Assembly (NCBI GenBank): GCA_002733415.1 | Contig: NVVR01000002.1 | Span: forward strand, 64,001-128,000 | DNA from: Kordia sp. | Lineage (GTDB): Bacteria > Bacteroidota > Bacteroidia > Flavobacteriales > Flavobacteriaceae | Direction: 5' to 3' | Length of the DNA: 64,000 nt | Part shown: in pieces, positions 35,765 to 44,323 of the stretch | Layout: every line of letters starts with the position of its first letter | Position numbering within the stretch: the first letter of the stretch is position 1 | The notes under the pieces: model-generated | The model's database searches: none | Seen by the model: only the letters and a program-made list of their open reading frames with translations | What the model was told of the DNA's origin: nothing | Translations under genes and position numbers: made by a program

Positions 35765-36334
35765 ATGTTTCAAATAGGAAAAACCATTGTTTCTGAGGAT
35801 GTTATTGAAAAAGACTTTGTGTGTAATTTAACTGCGTGTAAAGGAGAATGTTGTATTTCTGGAGAAGCTGGGGCTCCTTTAGATAAAGATGAGGTTGCGA
35901 TACTAAAAGAAATTTACCAAAAAGTAAAGCCGTTTTTAAGGAAAGAAGGAATTGAGGCAATTGAGCAGCAAGGAACTTCTGTCACTACTAATTTAGGGGA
36001 GCTAGAAACTCCTTTAGTAAATAATGCTGAATGTGCGTATGTGGTTTTTAGAGAAGATAAAACTGCATTGTGCGGTATTGAGGCAGCGCATATTGCTGGC
36101 GAGGTTGATTGGAAGAAGCCAATATCATGTCACCTATATCCTATAAGAGTACAGAATTATAGTTCTTTTTCGGCCGTGAATTATCACAGCTGGTCAATTT
36201 GTGATGACGCATGTACTTTAGGTGCAGAGTTAAAAGTGCCTACATATAAATTTTTAAAAGAACCGCTGATCCGAAAGTTTGGTGAGAACTGGTATGCTGA
36301 ATTAGAAAAAGTAGCCGAAAACCACACGAAATAA
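35765..36334 (+). CDS. DUF3109 cysteine-rich protein
   Basis: 189 residues with CNLTACKGECCISGEAGAPL near the N-terminus, further Cys in NAECAYVV, TALCGIEAA and ISCHLYPIR, and CDDACTLG. The spacing matches the YkgJ-like DUF3109 family, thought to bind zinc or iron-sulphur through these Cys (inference). It stands directly upstream of nrdB with a 400-base control region between, and this neighbourhood is common in flavobacteria. Confidence 0.9.
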   Translation: MFQIGKTIVSEDVIEKDFVCNLTACKGECCISGEAGAPLDKDEVAILKEIYQKVKPFLRKEGIEAIEQQGTSVTTNLGELETPLVNNAECAYVVFREDKTALCGIEAAHIAGEVDWKKPISCHLYPIRVQNYSSFSAVNYHSWSICDDACTLGAELKVPTYKFLKEPLIRKFGENWYAELEKVAENHTK

Positions 36335-36735
36335 TTGTTGTTAAAGATTTTAAAATACCTTGTTTTATCACTTGCCATCGACGAACTGTGTGTTTAAACA
36401 GTTGTTATAGAGTCGTTTGTCTTTTGCCACTTGTTAACATCAATAAACACAAGGTGTTATCAACTTTGTTAAAAACTTGTTGAAAAGCTTTGGTGTTTTT
36501 TTCGTTATTATTTAATACAATTTCGAATATTTGTATAACCGGAAGGTAAATTAGATTCTGTGTTTATACAATGTGAGAAAGTTCAAATCTTTATTGTAGT
36601 ATAGAATATTAAAAAGCTTTTCAACCCCCAAATTAAAAAAAGAATAGTATAACCTTGAATTTTAGGTTAAAATAAATTTTGAATGATATATGTCATATTG
36701 TTCATTAATCGTTAGACTTTTTTAGTGAAATAACT
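36335..36735 (+). promoter_or_regulatory. Control region of the nrdB-nrdA operon
   Basis: A 400-base non-coding stretch. Near its start are four related words, TTGTTAACAT (36431), TGTTATCAAC (36455), TGTTAAAAAC (36467) and TGTTGAAAAG (36478). The last three follow each other at 11-12 bases, one helical turn. TTATCAAC resembles a DnaA box (TTATCCACA). No clear NrdR box or -7 element was found. The leader closer to nrdB is AT-rich without obvious hairpins. Confidence 0.45.
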
Positions 36736-38010
36736 ATGGAAATTATACAAATAATAAAAAGAGATTATGAAACGAGTGAGTTTGTTTTAAACAAAATCAC
36801 AAATGCAATAGAAAAAGCAATGATATCCGTTGGTAATGGAACTAGGGTTGATGCAGAAATGATTTCTCAAAATGTATTAAAATCACTTTTAAAGAGAAAG
36901 AATAATCATGTTAATTATATTCCAACAGTAGAGCAAGTTCAGGATATTGTTGAAGATTCATTAATGCATAGTGCCTTTCCTGATGTAGCAAAAGCTTATA
37001 TTTTATATAGAAATGAGCAAGCGAGAAACAGAGAGACGAATATTTTTGAGAAACGAATTAACTTAAAGCCATATGAGTATCCGCAACTTAATGAGTATGT
37101 AGATGCGATCAGACACTCCTATTGGATACATACAGAGTTTAATTACACTAGTGATATTCAGGATTTTAAAACAGGTTTAAATAATGCTGAACGTGGCGCT
37201 ATAAAAAACACGATGTTGGCGATTTCTCAAATAGAAGTAGCTGTTAAAACTTTTTGGGGAGACATTTATAATAAAATGCCAAAACCAGAAATTGGATCTG
37301 TAGGCGCAACATTTGCAGAAAGTGAAGTGCGTCATCATGATGCGTATTCTCATTTGCTAGAAATATTAGGGTTGAATAATGAGTTTAAAAACTTAAAAAA
37401 GAAACCTGTAATTATGAGGCGAGTTCATTATTTAGAAACCGCTGTGAAGAATGCTAAAAGTGAAGATAATAAAGAGTTTGCTGAATCAATATTACTGTTT
37501 TCTTTATTTATAGAACACGTATCGTTGTTTTCTCAGTTTTTAATAATAATGGCTTTTAACAAGCATAAAAATGTGCTTAAAGGAATTTCTAATGTAGTAG
37601 AGGCAACTTCAAAAGAAGAGCAAATACACGGAGATTTTGGAATAGATGTTATTAAAATTATAAAGGCAGAAAATCCAACTTGGTTTAATAAAGAATATGA
37701 ATTGTTAACTCAAGATTTATGTAGAGAAGCATATGAATCTGAAAGCAAAATTATTGATTGGATTTTTGAAGAAGGAGAATTAGACTTCTTGCCAAAAGCA
37801 GTAATTAATGAATTCATAAAAAACCGATTTAATAATTCATTAGAAAGCATCAATATCGGAAAAGTTTTCGAAGTAGATGAAACGTTATTAGCGGAAACAG
37901 AATGGTTTGACGATGAGATTATTGGGACTAAACACGGAGATTTCTTCGTAAAAAGATCTATCGCATACACCAAAAGAAGTAAAAGTATAACCAGTGACGA
38001 CCTATTTTAA
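36736..38010 (+). CDS. nrdB: Ribonucleotide reductase beta subunit with N-terminal ATP-cone
   Basis: 424 residues. The first 95 or so (IIKRDYETSEFVLNKITNAIEKAM.. to ..AKAYILYRNEQARNRE) form an ATP-cone, the allosteric domain that usually sits on NrdA. The radical-generating core follows with metal ligands in SEVRHHDAYSHLL (Glu, His, and a Tyr at the radical position), and EHVSLFSQF and EEQIHGDFG further on. Such fusions are known from Bacteroidota, where dATP shuts the enzyme down by oligomerising NrdB. Related enzymes use a dimanganese cofactor; that applies here only by inference. nrdA follows 3 bases later. Confidence 0.94.
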   Translation: MEIIQIIKRDYETSEFVLNKITNAIEKAMISVGNGTRVDAEMISQNVLKSLLKRKNNHVNYIPTVEQVQDIVEDSLMHSAFPDVAKAYILYRNEQARNRETNIFEKRINLKPYEYPQLNEYVDAIRHSYWIHTEFNYTSDIQDFKTGLNNAERGAIKNTMLAISQIEVAVKTFWGDIYNKMPKPEIGSVGATFAESEVRHHDAYSHLLEILGLNNEFKNLKKKPVIMRRVHYLETAVKNAKSEDNKEFAESILLFSLFIEHVSLFSQFLIIMAFNKHKNVLKGISNVVEATSKEEQIHGDFGIDVIKIIKAENPTWFNKEYELLTQDLCREAYESESKIIDWIFEEGELDFLPKAVINEFIKNRFNNSLESINIGKVFEVDETLLAETEWFDDEIIGTKHGDFFVKRSIAYTKRSKSITSDDLF

Positions 38011-38013
38011 ATT

Positions 38014-39801
38014 ATGAGAAAAGACGTACTAACCAGCCAGAATCAAAGCCAAACATTAACTGAACAAGATAAATTGGTAGAAGCAAGAAAAGCAGCTTTA
38101 CAAGCTGAAAAAGCAACTCGTCAACCAGAAATTAAATGGTTGACAGAAAATAGTCGTAAGTTTTTAGAATCAGGGTACCTTACTGATGGTGCAACTCCAG
38201 AGGAAAGAATTAGAGAGATAGCAGAACACGCAGAAAAAATCTTGAATAAGGATGGTTTTGCTGACAAGTTCTACGGTTATATGGCGGAAGGGTATTACTC
38301 TTTAGCGTCACCAGTTTGGTCAAACTTTGGTAAACGAAGAGGATTGCCAATTAGTTGTTTTGGATCTCATATTGCAGATGACATGGGGGATATTTTATTT
38401 ACTCAGTCAGAAGTAGGTATGATGTCAAAATTAGGAGGAGGAACATCTGGTTATTTTGGTAAATTACGTCATAGAGGAGCACCTGTTAAAAACAACGGAA
38501 AATCTTCAGGAGCGGTTCACATTATGCAATTGTTTGAAAAAATGGTTGATGTGGTTAGTCAGGGTTCTGTAAGAAGAGGTCGTTTTGCTCCATACTTACC
38601 TATCGATCATCCAGATGTTATGGAGTTTTTAGAAATTGGTTCTGAAGGAAATCCTATACAAGAGTTGACGCATGGTGTTACTGTGAGTGATAAGTGGATG
38701 GAAGAAATGAGAGATGGTGATGTTGCAAAAAGAACCATTTGGGCAAAAGTATTACAATCCAGATCGGAAGTTGGTTACCCATATATCTTGTTTAGAGATA
38801 ACGTTAATAACAATGCAGCTGACGTGTATAAAGATAAAAACTTGGAAATTTATGCAAGTAATCTTTGCACAGAAATCATGTTGCCGTCAAATGAAAGATG
38901 GTCATTCGTATGTTGTTTGTCTTCTATAAATTTATTACACTATGATAAATGGAAAGATACTGACGCTGTAGAAACGCTAACGTACTTTTTAGATGCTGTA
39001 ATGGAAGAGTTTATTACTAAGCTAGAAGCATTCAGAGATTCTGATGATCGTGATGATCAGCTTACGTTTACCTTTATGGAAAAAGCATATACTTTTGCAA
39101 AAGAAAATAGAGCATTAGGTTTAGGAGCTTTAGGATGGCATTCATTATTGCAATCAAAAATGTTACCTTTTGATAGTCAGGAAGCATTTAATTTAAACTC
39201 TGAAATTTTCAAGACTATAAAAGAGAAATCATATAAAGCCTCTGAAGAGATGGCAAAATTATATGGTGAACCTGAAGTATTAAAAGGGTATGGACGTAGA
39301 AATACAACTTTAAATGCAGTAGCTCCAACAACATCTTCAGCGTTTATCTTAGGACAAGTATCTCAAGGGATTGAGCCAATTTGGTCTAACAGTTATGTAA
39401 AGGATATTGCGAAGATAAAAACAACAATTAAAAACCCATTTTTAGTTGAGTTGTTGGAAGAGAAAGGTCAAAACACCCCAGAAGTATGGAAAAGTATCCG
39501 TGATTATGATGGGTCTGTACAGCATTTAGATTTCCTTACTGACAATGAAAGAGATGTATTTAAAACATATCCAGAAATAGATCAACTAACGGTTATATAT
39601 CAAGCCGCAAACAGACAAAATCATATTGATCAAGGACAGTCTATAAATGTAATGGTACATCCTGATATGCCAACAAAAGACTTGAATAATTTATATATGA
39701 CCGCTTGGAAATTAGGAATTAAATCAATGTATTATCAACACAGTATGAATGCCGCTCAGAAATTCAAACAAAAGAAAGAGTGTACTAGTTGCGAAGGATA
39801 A
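38014..39801 (+). CDS. nrdA: Ribonucleotide reductase alpha subunit
   Basis: 595 residues, class I catalytic subunit reducing NDPs to dNDPs. YYSLASPVWSNFGKRRGLPISCFGS, SNLCTEIMLPS (active-site Cys), NRALGLGALGWHSLLQ and the double Tyr of the radical path (KSMYYQHSMNAAQKF) are present. The C-terminus CTSCEG is the swinging reductant Cys pair. There is no N-terminal ATP-cone, in keeping with its presence on NrdB. Confidence 0.96.
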   Translation: MRKDVLTSQNQSQTLTEQDKLVEARKAALQAEKATRQPEIKWLTENSRKFLESGYLTDGATPEERIREIAEHAEKILNKDGFADKFYGYMAEGYYSLASPVWSNFGKRRGLPISCFGSHIADDMGDILFTQSEVGMMSKLGGGTSGYFGKLRHRGAPVKNNGKSSGAVHIMQLFEKMVDVVSQGSVRRGRFAPYLPIDHPDVMEFLEIGSEGNPIQELTHGVTVSDKWMEEMRDGDVAKRTIWAKVLQSRSEVGYPYILFRDNVNNNAADVYKDKNLEIYASNLCTEIMLPSNERWSFVCCLSSINLLHYDKWKDTDAVETLTYFLDAVMEEFITKLEAFRDSDDRDDQLTFTFMEKAYTFAKENRALGLGALGWHSLLQSKMLPFDSQEAFNLNSEIFKTIKEKSYKASEEMAKLYGEPEVLKGYGRRNTTLNAVAPTTSSAFILGQVSQGIEPIWSNSYVKDIAKIKTTIKNPFLVELLEEKGQNTPEVWKSIRDYDGSVQHLDFLTDNERDVFKTYPEIDQLTVIYQAANRQNHIDQGQSINVMVHPDMPTKDLNNLYMTAWKLGIKSMYYQHSMNAAQKFKQKKECTSCEG

Positions 39802-39830
39802 TAACTTAAAAATCACAAGTAATAAGAATT

Positions 39831-39862
39831 AAAAAACCAGTGCATTGCACTGGTTTTTTTTG
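39831..39862 (+). terminator. Terminator after nrdA
   Basis: AAAAACCAGTGCA / TGCACTGGTTTTT, T-run. It differs from the terminator at 20139 by paired changes in the stem. Confidence 0.88.
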
Positions 39863-39968
39863 GTTATAATATTGTCCTGAAAACAGAAATGATGTTAAAT
39901 AATAAAGTGTTTCGGTAAAAGTCATTATTTTTTCGTAAATTAATGCTGATAATCAACACTTTATAAAT

Positions 39969-40424
39969 ATGAAATCTAATGCACTTTATGTTAAATACGG
40001 ATTGTTAATTGCAGCAGCGCTGATTGCTTATTTTTTATTAATCAGGCTTATAGGGTTACACGACAATCATTGGTTAAGAGTTTTAAACGGTGTTATAGTT
40101 GCCTATGGAATTTATGCGGTGATTAAAAAGAAGAAAGACTTAGAGAAAGATGATTTTGAATATTTTTCAGGTTTTGGAACGGGAATTCTAACAGGAGTTA
40201 TAGCAACGTTTGTTTTTGTACTTTTTATGGGGGTATATTTATTTCATATAGAGCCTCCATTTGCAGAAATGTTAATGAGTTATTTAGCAGGGACAGGTGG
40301 GCCTGAGATATTATTATTGATATTAGCTATTGAAGGAGTGAGTTCTTCTGTAATATTATCACTAACCTTTATGCAGAAGTTTAAAGTGTCAAGAAATATT
40401 AGTGAAAAGCCAGTGACGGTATAA
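39969..40424 (+). CDS. DUF4199-like membrane protein
   Basis: 151 residues with about four membrane helices (approximately 10-27, 37-52, 68-92 and 108-130) and a basic KKKKDLEKDDFEYFSGFGTG loop. The layout is that of DUF4199 proteins, frequent and unexplained in Bacteroidota; the family name is moderately sure. It stands alone between two terminators. Confidence 0.6.
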   Translation: MKSNALYVKYGLLIAAALIAYFLLIRLIGLHDNHWLRVLNGVIVAYGIYAVIKKKKDLEKDDFEYFSGFGTGILTGVIATFVFVLFMGVYLFHIEPPFAEMLMSYLAGTGGPEILLLILAIEGVSSSVILSLTFMQKFKVSRNISEKPVTV

Positions 40425-40439
40425 ACACGAAATATAAGC

Positions 40440-40486
40440 ACCAAAAAAGAGCGTCTATTTTTAGTAAATAGACGCTCTTTTTTGGT
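40440..40486. terminator. Bidirectional terminator, 21-base-pair stem
   Basis: ACCAAAAAAGAGCGTCTATTT and its complement around the loop TTAGT, between converging genes. Confidence 0.9.
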
Positions 40487-40513
40487 CAACTCAATTTATT
40501 GAGTTAGTTAGAA

Positions 40514-41185
40514 CTAAGCTTTTGGGCTACAACATGCTTTCACGCATCCTGGTTTACATGCTTTAATTTCTTTCTTTGCGCAACATGGTTTTGTGCAACC
40601 TGCTTCACAAGTGCTTTTTTTAGCACAACACTCTTTTTCACATCCTGGTTTGCAAGATTTTACTGCTAATTTTTTAGCTGCGCATTTTGCTTTGCACTCA
40701 GCTGTTTTGGCAATGCATTTAGCACAGTCAGCTTTTGTGCAATCAGGAGTGCATTTTACAACACATTTTTTAGTACAACATGCTTTGGTACAGTCAGTTT
40801 TACATCCTTTTGAAGTGGCTGTTTGAAAGTTAGAGACTTTAAACTGATTGCCGTTTAGAACAACACGTTCCGCTAAAAGTTTGGTGTTTATTTGGTCTAC
40901 ATCGTATTCTACAATAGCAGTTTTGTTTTCAAAGTTTACAGTAGCTTTTTTTACGCCATCCATATTACCTAAACTCTTTTGTATTTTTGCTGCACATCCA
41001 ATAGCACAGGTCATTCCTTCAATATTAAATTGAACTTTTGCTAAAGTAGCATCTTCAGAGATAGTTGATTTTTTTACTTTTTCAATAGTATCTACTGTAA
41101 TAACCTCAACTTCTTTTTGTTCCTTTTTACAAGAAATTGTAGCTAAAAAAGTAAATGCAATAGCTACTAGTTTTAATGTTTTCAT
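40514..41185 (-). CDS. HMA-domain lipoprotein with a metallothionein-like Cys-rich tail
   Basis: 223 residues. A lipoprotein signal ends at Cys19 (TISCKKEQKE). A heavy-metal-associated fold spans about residues 50-118 with GMTCAIGCAAKIQ (Cys60 and Cys64, one residue longer than the usual CxxC) and ATVNFENKTAIVEYD. The last 100 or so residues hold about 23 Cys in repeats such as CKPGCEKECCAKK, CEAGCTKPCCAKK and CKPGCVKACC, rich in Lys. It is likely a membrane-anchored periplasmic or surface copper/metal binder. The Lys-Lys-Glu after the lipid Cys resembles Bacteroidota surface-export signals (inference). Confidence 0.82.
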   Translation of the reverse strand: MKTLKLVAIAFTFLATISCKKEQKEVEVITVDTIEKVKKSTISEDATLAKVQFNIEGMTCAIGCAAKIQKSLGNMDGVKKATVNFENKTAIVEYDVDQINTKLLAERVVLNGNQFKVSNFQTATSKGCKTDCTKACCTKKCVVKCTPDCTKADCAKCIAKTAECKAKCAAKKLAVKSCKPGCEKECCAKKSTCEAGCTKPCCAKKEIKACKPGCVKACCSPKA

Positions 41186-41213
41186 TTTAAATATATTAAC
41201 GGTTTAAGTGTTA

Positions 41214-41221
41214 CAAAGTTA
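41214..41221 (-). promoter_or_regulatory. Promoter -7 box of the HMA lipoprotein
   Basis: Minus-strand TAACTTTG, 28 bases before the ATG. Confidence 0.55.
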
Positions 41222-41265
41222 AGAAAATCAACTGATTATTGTGCTAAATTTTCCATTTTTGCAGT

Positions 41266-42141
41266 ATGGATGATAAAAAACTAAAGTGGATTTTTCTGGC
41301 AATTCTTTCTGTAATTTGGGGGAGTTCATTTATTTTAATTAAAAAAGGACTATTAGGATTAGATGCTTATCAATTAGGGTCATTGCGAATTATTTTCACG
41401 GCAGTGTTTTTATTTCTAATAGGATTTAAGAGTTTTAAGAAGATAGAGAAAAGACACTACAAGCCGGTAGTTATTTCTGCGTTATTAGGGACTTTTATAC
41501 CCGTGTATATGTTTGCTTTAGCAGAAACAGAAATTGATAGTTCAATTGCATCTATATTAAATTCCTTAACACCATTAAATACCTTAATTTTTGGTTTTTT
41601 CTTCTTCAAAATGTCCTTTAGTAAAAATCAGTTAGTAGGGGTTATTGTTGGGTTGCTAGGAACATTGTTGTTGATTGTGAGTGGGGCGAGCCTTAATCCA
41701 GATCAGAATTATTGGTTTAGTATTTTTGTGATAATAGCATCGGTTTGTTATGCATTTAATGTAAGTATTATAAAAACATATTTACAGGATTTAAATGCAA
41801 TGAGTATTGCAGTTGGTAATTTCGCAGTAATTACAATCCCTGCACTTATAGTATTGTTCTTTACAGGTTTCTTTAAAGTTGAAGTGATCACTTCAGAGGC
41901 AGTGCAAACTTCAATGCTGTATTTGGTTTTATTAGCAATTTTTGGTACTGGTATTGCTAAAGTGATGTTTAACAGGTTGGTTCAAATTTCTACACCTATA
42001 TTTTCTTCTTCAGTAACCTATACTATCCCAATTGTAGCATTGATTTGGGGTGTTTTAGATGGGGAAAAATTAAATATGGTGCAAATAGGAGCTACAGTAA
42101 TTATTTTGTTAGGAGTGTTTATGGCTAATCGTAAGAAATAA
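41266..42141 (+). CDS. DMT-superfamily (EamA) permease
   Basis: 291 residues, ten hydrophobic helices in two EamA repeats: WIFLAILSVIWGSSFILIKKGL opens the first, and PIVALIWGVLDGEKLNMVQIGATVIILLGVFMA closes the second. A drug/metabolite exporter of unknown substrate in the inner membrane. A weak -7-like box (CATTTTTG, 41254-41261) lies 4 bases before the ATG, so the message may be almost leaderless. Confidence 0.88.
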   Translation: MDDKKLKWIFLAILSVIWGSSFILIKKGLLGLDAYQLGSLRIIFTAVFLFLIGFKSFKKIEKRHYKPVVISALLGTFIPVYMFALAETEIDSSIASILNSLTPLNTLIFGFFFFKMSFSKNQLVGVIVGLLGTLLLIVSGASLNPDQNYWFSIFVIIASVCYAFNVSIIKTYLQDLNAMSIAVGNFAVITIPALIVLFFTGFFKVEVITSEAVQTSMLYLVLLAIFGTGIAKVMFNRLVQISTPIFSSSVTYTIPIVALIWGVLDGEKLNMVQIGATVIILLGVFMANRKK

Positions 42142-42163
42142 ACAAGGGTGATTTTAAAACATA

Positions 42164-42195
42164 AAAAAAGCTGAAACGTTAGTTTCAGCTTTTTG
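42164..42195. terminator. Bidirectional terminator
   Basis: AAAAAGCTGAAAC / GTTTCAGCTTTTT around a short loop, between converging genes. Confidence 0.88.
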
Positions 42196-42228
42196 TTTTT
42201 ATAATAAGAAATACTTTACTACTAAAAA

Positions 42229-44316
42229 TTATTTAAAGTCAGCATCAGTAACACCTTCGTTTACTTTTACTTCTTTAATAATCATTCCAAAAGTTTGAGG
42301 TCCTTGTTTAGTAGTCAAACTAAAAGGGAATTGAATTCCTTTCGTAGGAGTGTAATTTCCGTATACAGTAGAAATACTAATTGTTTGACCCTGTGCCTTT
42401 TTAGTAGTTTCAGACTTAACTAAATAACCAGACTTCGCATTGTAGTATCTGTATTCTGGTTCGCCTGATCCGGCAACTTTTAATTTGTAAGCATCTTCTC
42501 CGTTTATAGAAGTCATGCTTTCTAAAGTTACTTTAGACATGTCAAAAGATAATTCCTCAAACAATACATTCTTGTTTTTTGACTCAGTAATATCTTCTTC
42601 TGACATAGTTTGTTTTTGACCCATTTGAGCAGTATAACCTGCTTCTCCGTCAAAAACTTGCTTCATAACTACTCCCGCTTGTGGATGAGTTACTTCCATG
42701 GCACTTTTATTAGGAGTCATCTTTTTCATTTGAATCCCCATAACTTGCCCCATAGCATTCATATCACCAGAAAAAACTATTGTTTTAACTTTAGATAGAA
42801 CATCTTTACCTCCAATAGCTTTAAAATAAGTATCAATTACTGATTGAGCAGTAATGCCTTTAGGTAATGGTTTAGTAAACACTGGTTTTTCTGTTGGGTT
42901 TCCGTACTTGTCAAAATACTTAACAGGTATTTTTTTACCGTTATGCATCATTTTTTCTAACCCCTCTACAACGTCACTTCCTTTACCAGCAATAACAATT
43001 CTAGAGTTATCAGCTAAGAAATATTTGTTTGCAACTTTTTTCACATCAGCAATTGTAACTGCATTAATTTTCTTTAAGAACGTTTCGTAGTAATTAGCTG
43101 GCAACTTATTTGTTTCAATATTTAATGCGTAACGAGAAATAGTTTGTGGCTTTTCCATGTCTAAAACAAATTTCCCTAAATATTGAGCTTTTACATTGTT
43201 TAATTGCTTTAAGGTAACATCAATAGTTCTAATGTTTTTTAATTCTTTTAACGTTTCAACAACTGCACTATCAGTAACAGCATTTCTAACACTCGTAGAA
43301 GAAGTAAAAGTTGTTTGAGTATCTTTATCAGCTCTTAGTGAAGAACGTGCGCCATAAGTCCACCCATGCGCTTCTCTTAGATTTAAGTTTAACATACTGT
43401 TAAAGCTACCACCATATATTTTGTTAGCAATTAATACAGCATGATAATCAGCATCATTCATTTTAAGATCAACAGTATTTACCACAGCTATTTCTGATTG
43501 GACTGCATCTGGCATGTCAATAAAGTTTACTTGAGTAAACTGAACATTTTTAACAACAGGAATAGAAATAGATGGCGCTAAACCTTTTCTCCAGTTACTG
43601 AAGTGTTCTGTAACTACTTCTTTTACATCGTTATATTTTACATCTCCAATAATAACTAAGTACGCATTATCTGGTACAAAGTAATTTTGGTAAAATTTAC
43701 TTACATCAGCTAAAGTAACATTGGTAACAGTTTCTTTAGAAATGTACTCACCATATGGGTGATTTTTACCGTAAACTAAAAAGTCTTTTACTCTATTAGC
43801 TACAGCTTTAACATTTTTTTCTTCAGACTTAATTCCTTCAAGAACTTTTTCTTTTTCTTTGTCAAATTCTATTGCTGTAAAGTTTGGGTTAATAGCTGCG
43901 TCAGCCATTAAAGTAACCAAGCGGTTAAAGTATTTTGATAATCCACTAGCAAAGCCTCCGTGAGCGCCTAAGTCAAGGGTGACTCCCATGTAGTCTACTT
44001 CTTCATTAAAAGCATCTTTAGTAATTGTTTTAGACCCTTTTCCTAACATTGCTCCTGTTAATTCAGAAACTCCCGCCTTGTCTCCATCCAAAACTGGGGG
44101 GTTATCTAAGCGTAAGTTTAATGAAACTCTTGGTAATTTATGATTTTCAACTACCATAACTTTTAATCCGTTAGATAGTATGAATGATTGTGGCTTACCA
44201 ATATTTATTTTAGGAGCTGGCCCTGGTGTTGGTTGCTTTGATCTATCTATTTGTCCGTACATAGTTGTTATACTCATAAAAACTAATGCTATTAATGATA
44301 AAATTTTTGTTTTCAT
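42229..44316 (-). CDS. M16-family non-catalytic subunit with extra C-terminal domain
   Basis: 695 residues with a signal peptide (ALVFMSITTMYGQ). Two M16 (insulinase) domains follow, but at the zinc site the HxxEH motif is replaced by GVSELTGAMLGKG, so it cannot bind zinc normally. The second half keeps NLREAHGWTYGARS, the Arg/Tyr substrate-binding strip of the partner subunit in heterodimeric M16B enzymes. About 200 C-terminal residues (from 500) look like an outer-membrane-lipoprotein-sorting-type beta domain. It is 7 bases downstream of the catalytic subunit. Confidence 0.88.
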   Translation of the reverse strand: MKTKILSLIALVFMSITTMYGQIDRSKQPTPGPAPKINIGKPQSFILSNGLKVMVVENHKLPRVSLNLRLDNPPVLDGDKAGVSELTGAMLGKGSKTITKDAFNEEVDYMGVTLDLGAHGGFASGLSKYFNRLVTLMADAAINPNFTAIEFDKEKEKVLEGIKSEEKNVKAVANRVKDFLVYGKNHPYGEYISKETVTNVTLADVSKFYQNYFVPDNAYLVIIGDVKYNDVKEVVTEHFSNWRKGLAPSISIPVVKNVQFTQVNFIDMPDAVQSEIAVVNTVDLKMNDADYHAVLIANKIYGGSFNSMLNLNLREAHGWTYGARSSLRADKDTQTTFTSSTSVRNAVTDSAVVETLKELKNIRTIDVTLKQLNNVKAQYLGKFVLDMEKPQTISRYALNIETNKLPANYYETFLKKINAVTIADVKKVANKYFLADNSRIVIAGKGSDVVEGLEKMMHNGKKIPVKYFDKYGNPTEKPVFTKPLPKGITAQSVIDTYFKAIGGKDVLSKVKTIVFSGDMNAMGQVMGIQMKKMTPNKSAMEVTHPQAGVVMKQVFDGEAGYTAQMGQKQTMSEEDITESKNKNVLFEELSFDMSKVTLESMTSINGEDAYKLKVAGSGEPEYRYYNAKSGYLVKSETTKKAQGQTISISTVYGNYTPTKGIQFPFSLTTKQGPQTFGMIIKEVKVNEGVTDADFK

Positions 44317-44323
44317 CTGTGCT

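Noticed and set aside
40593-40826. Plus-strand frame opposite the Cys-rich lipoprotein
   Set aside because: It is the antisense of repetitive TGT/TGC codons and gives a low-complexity His/Ala/Leu product.
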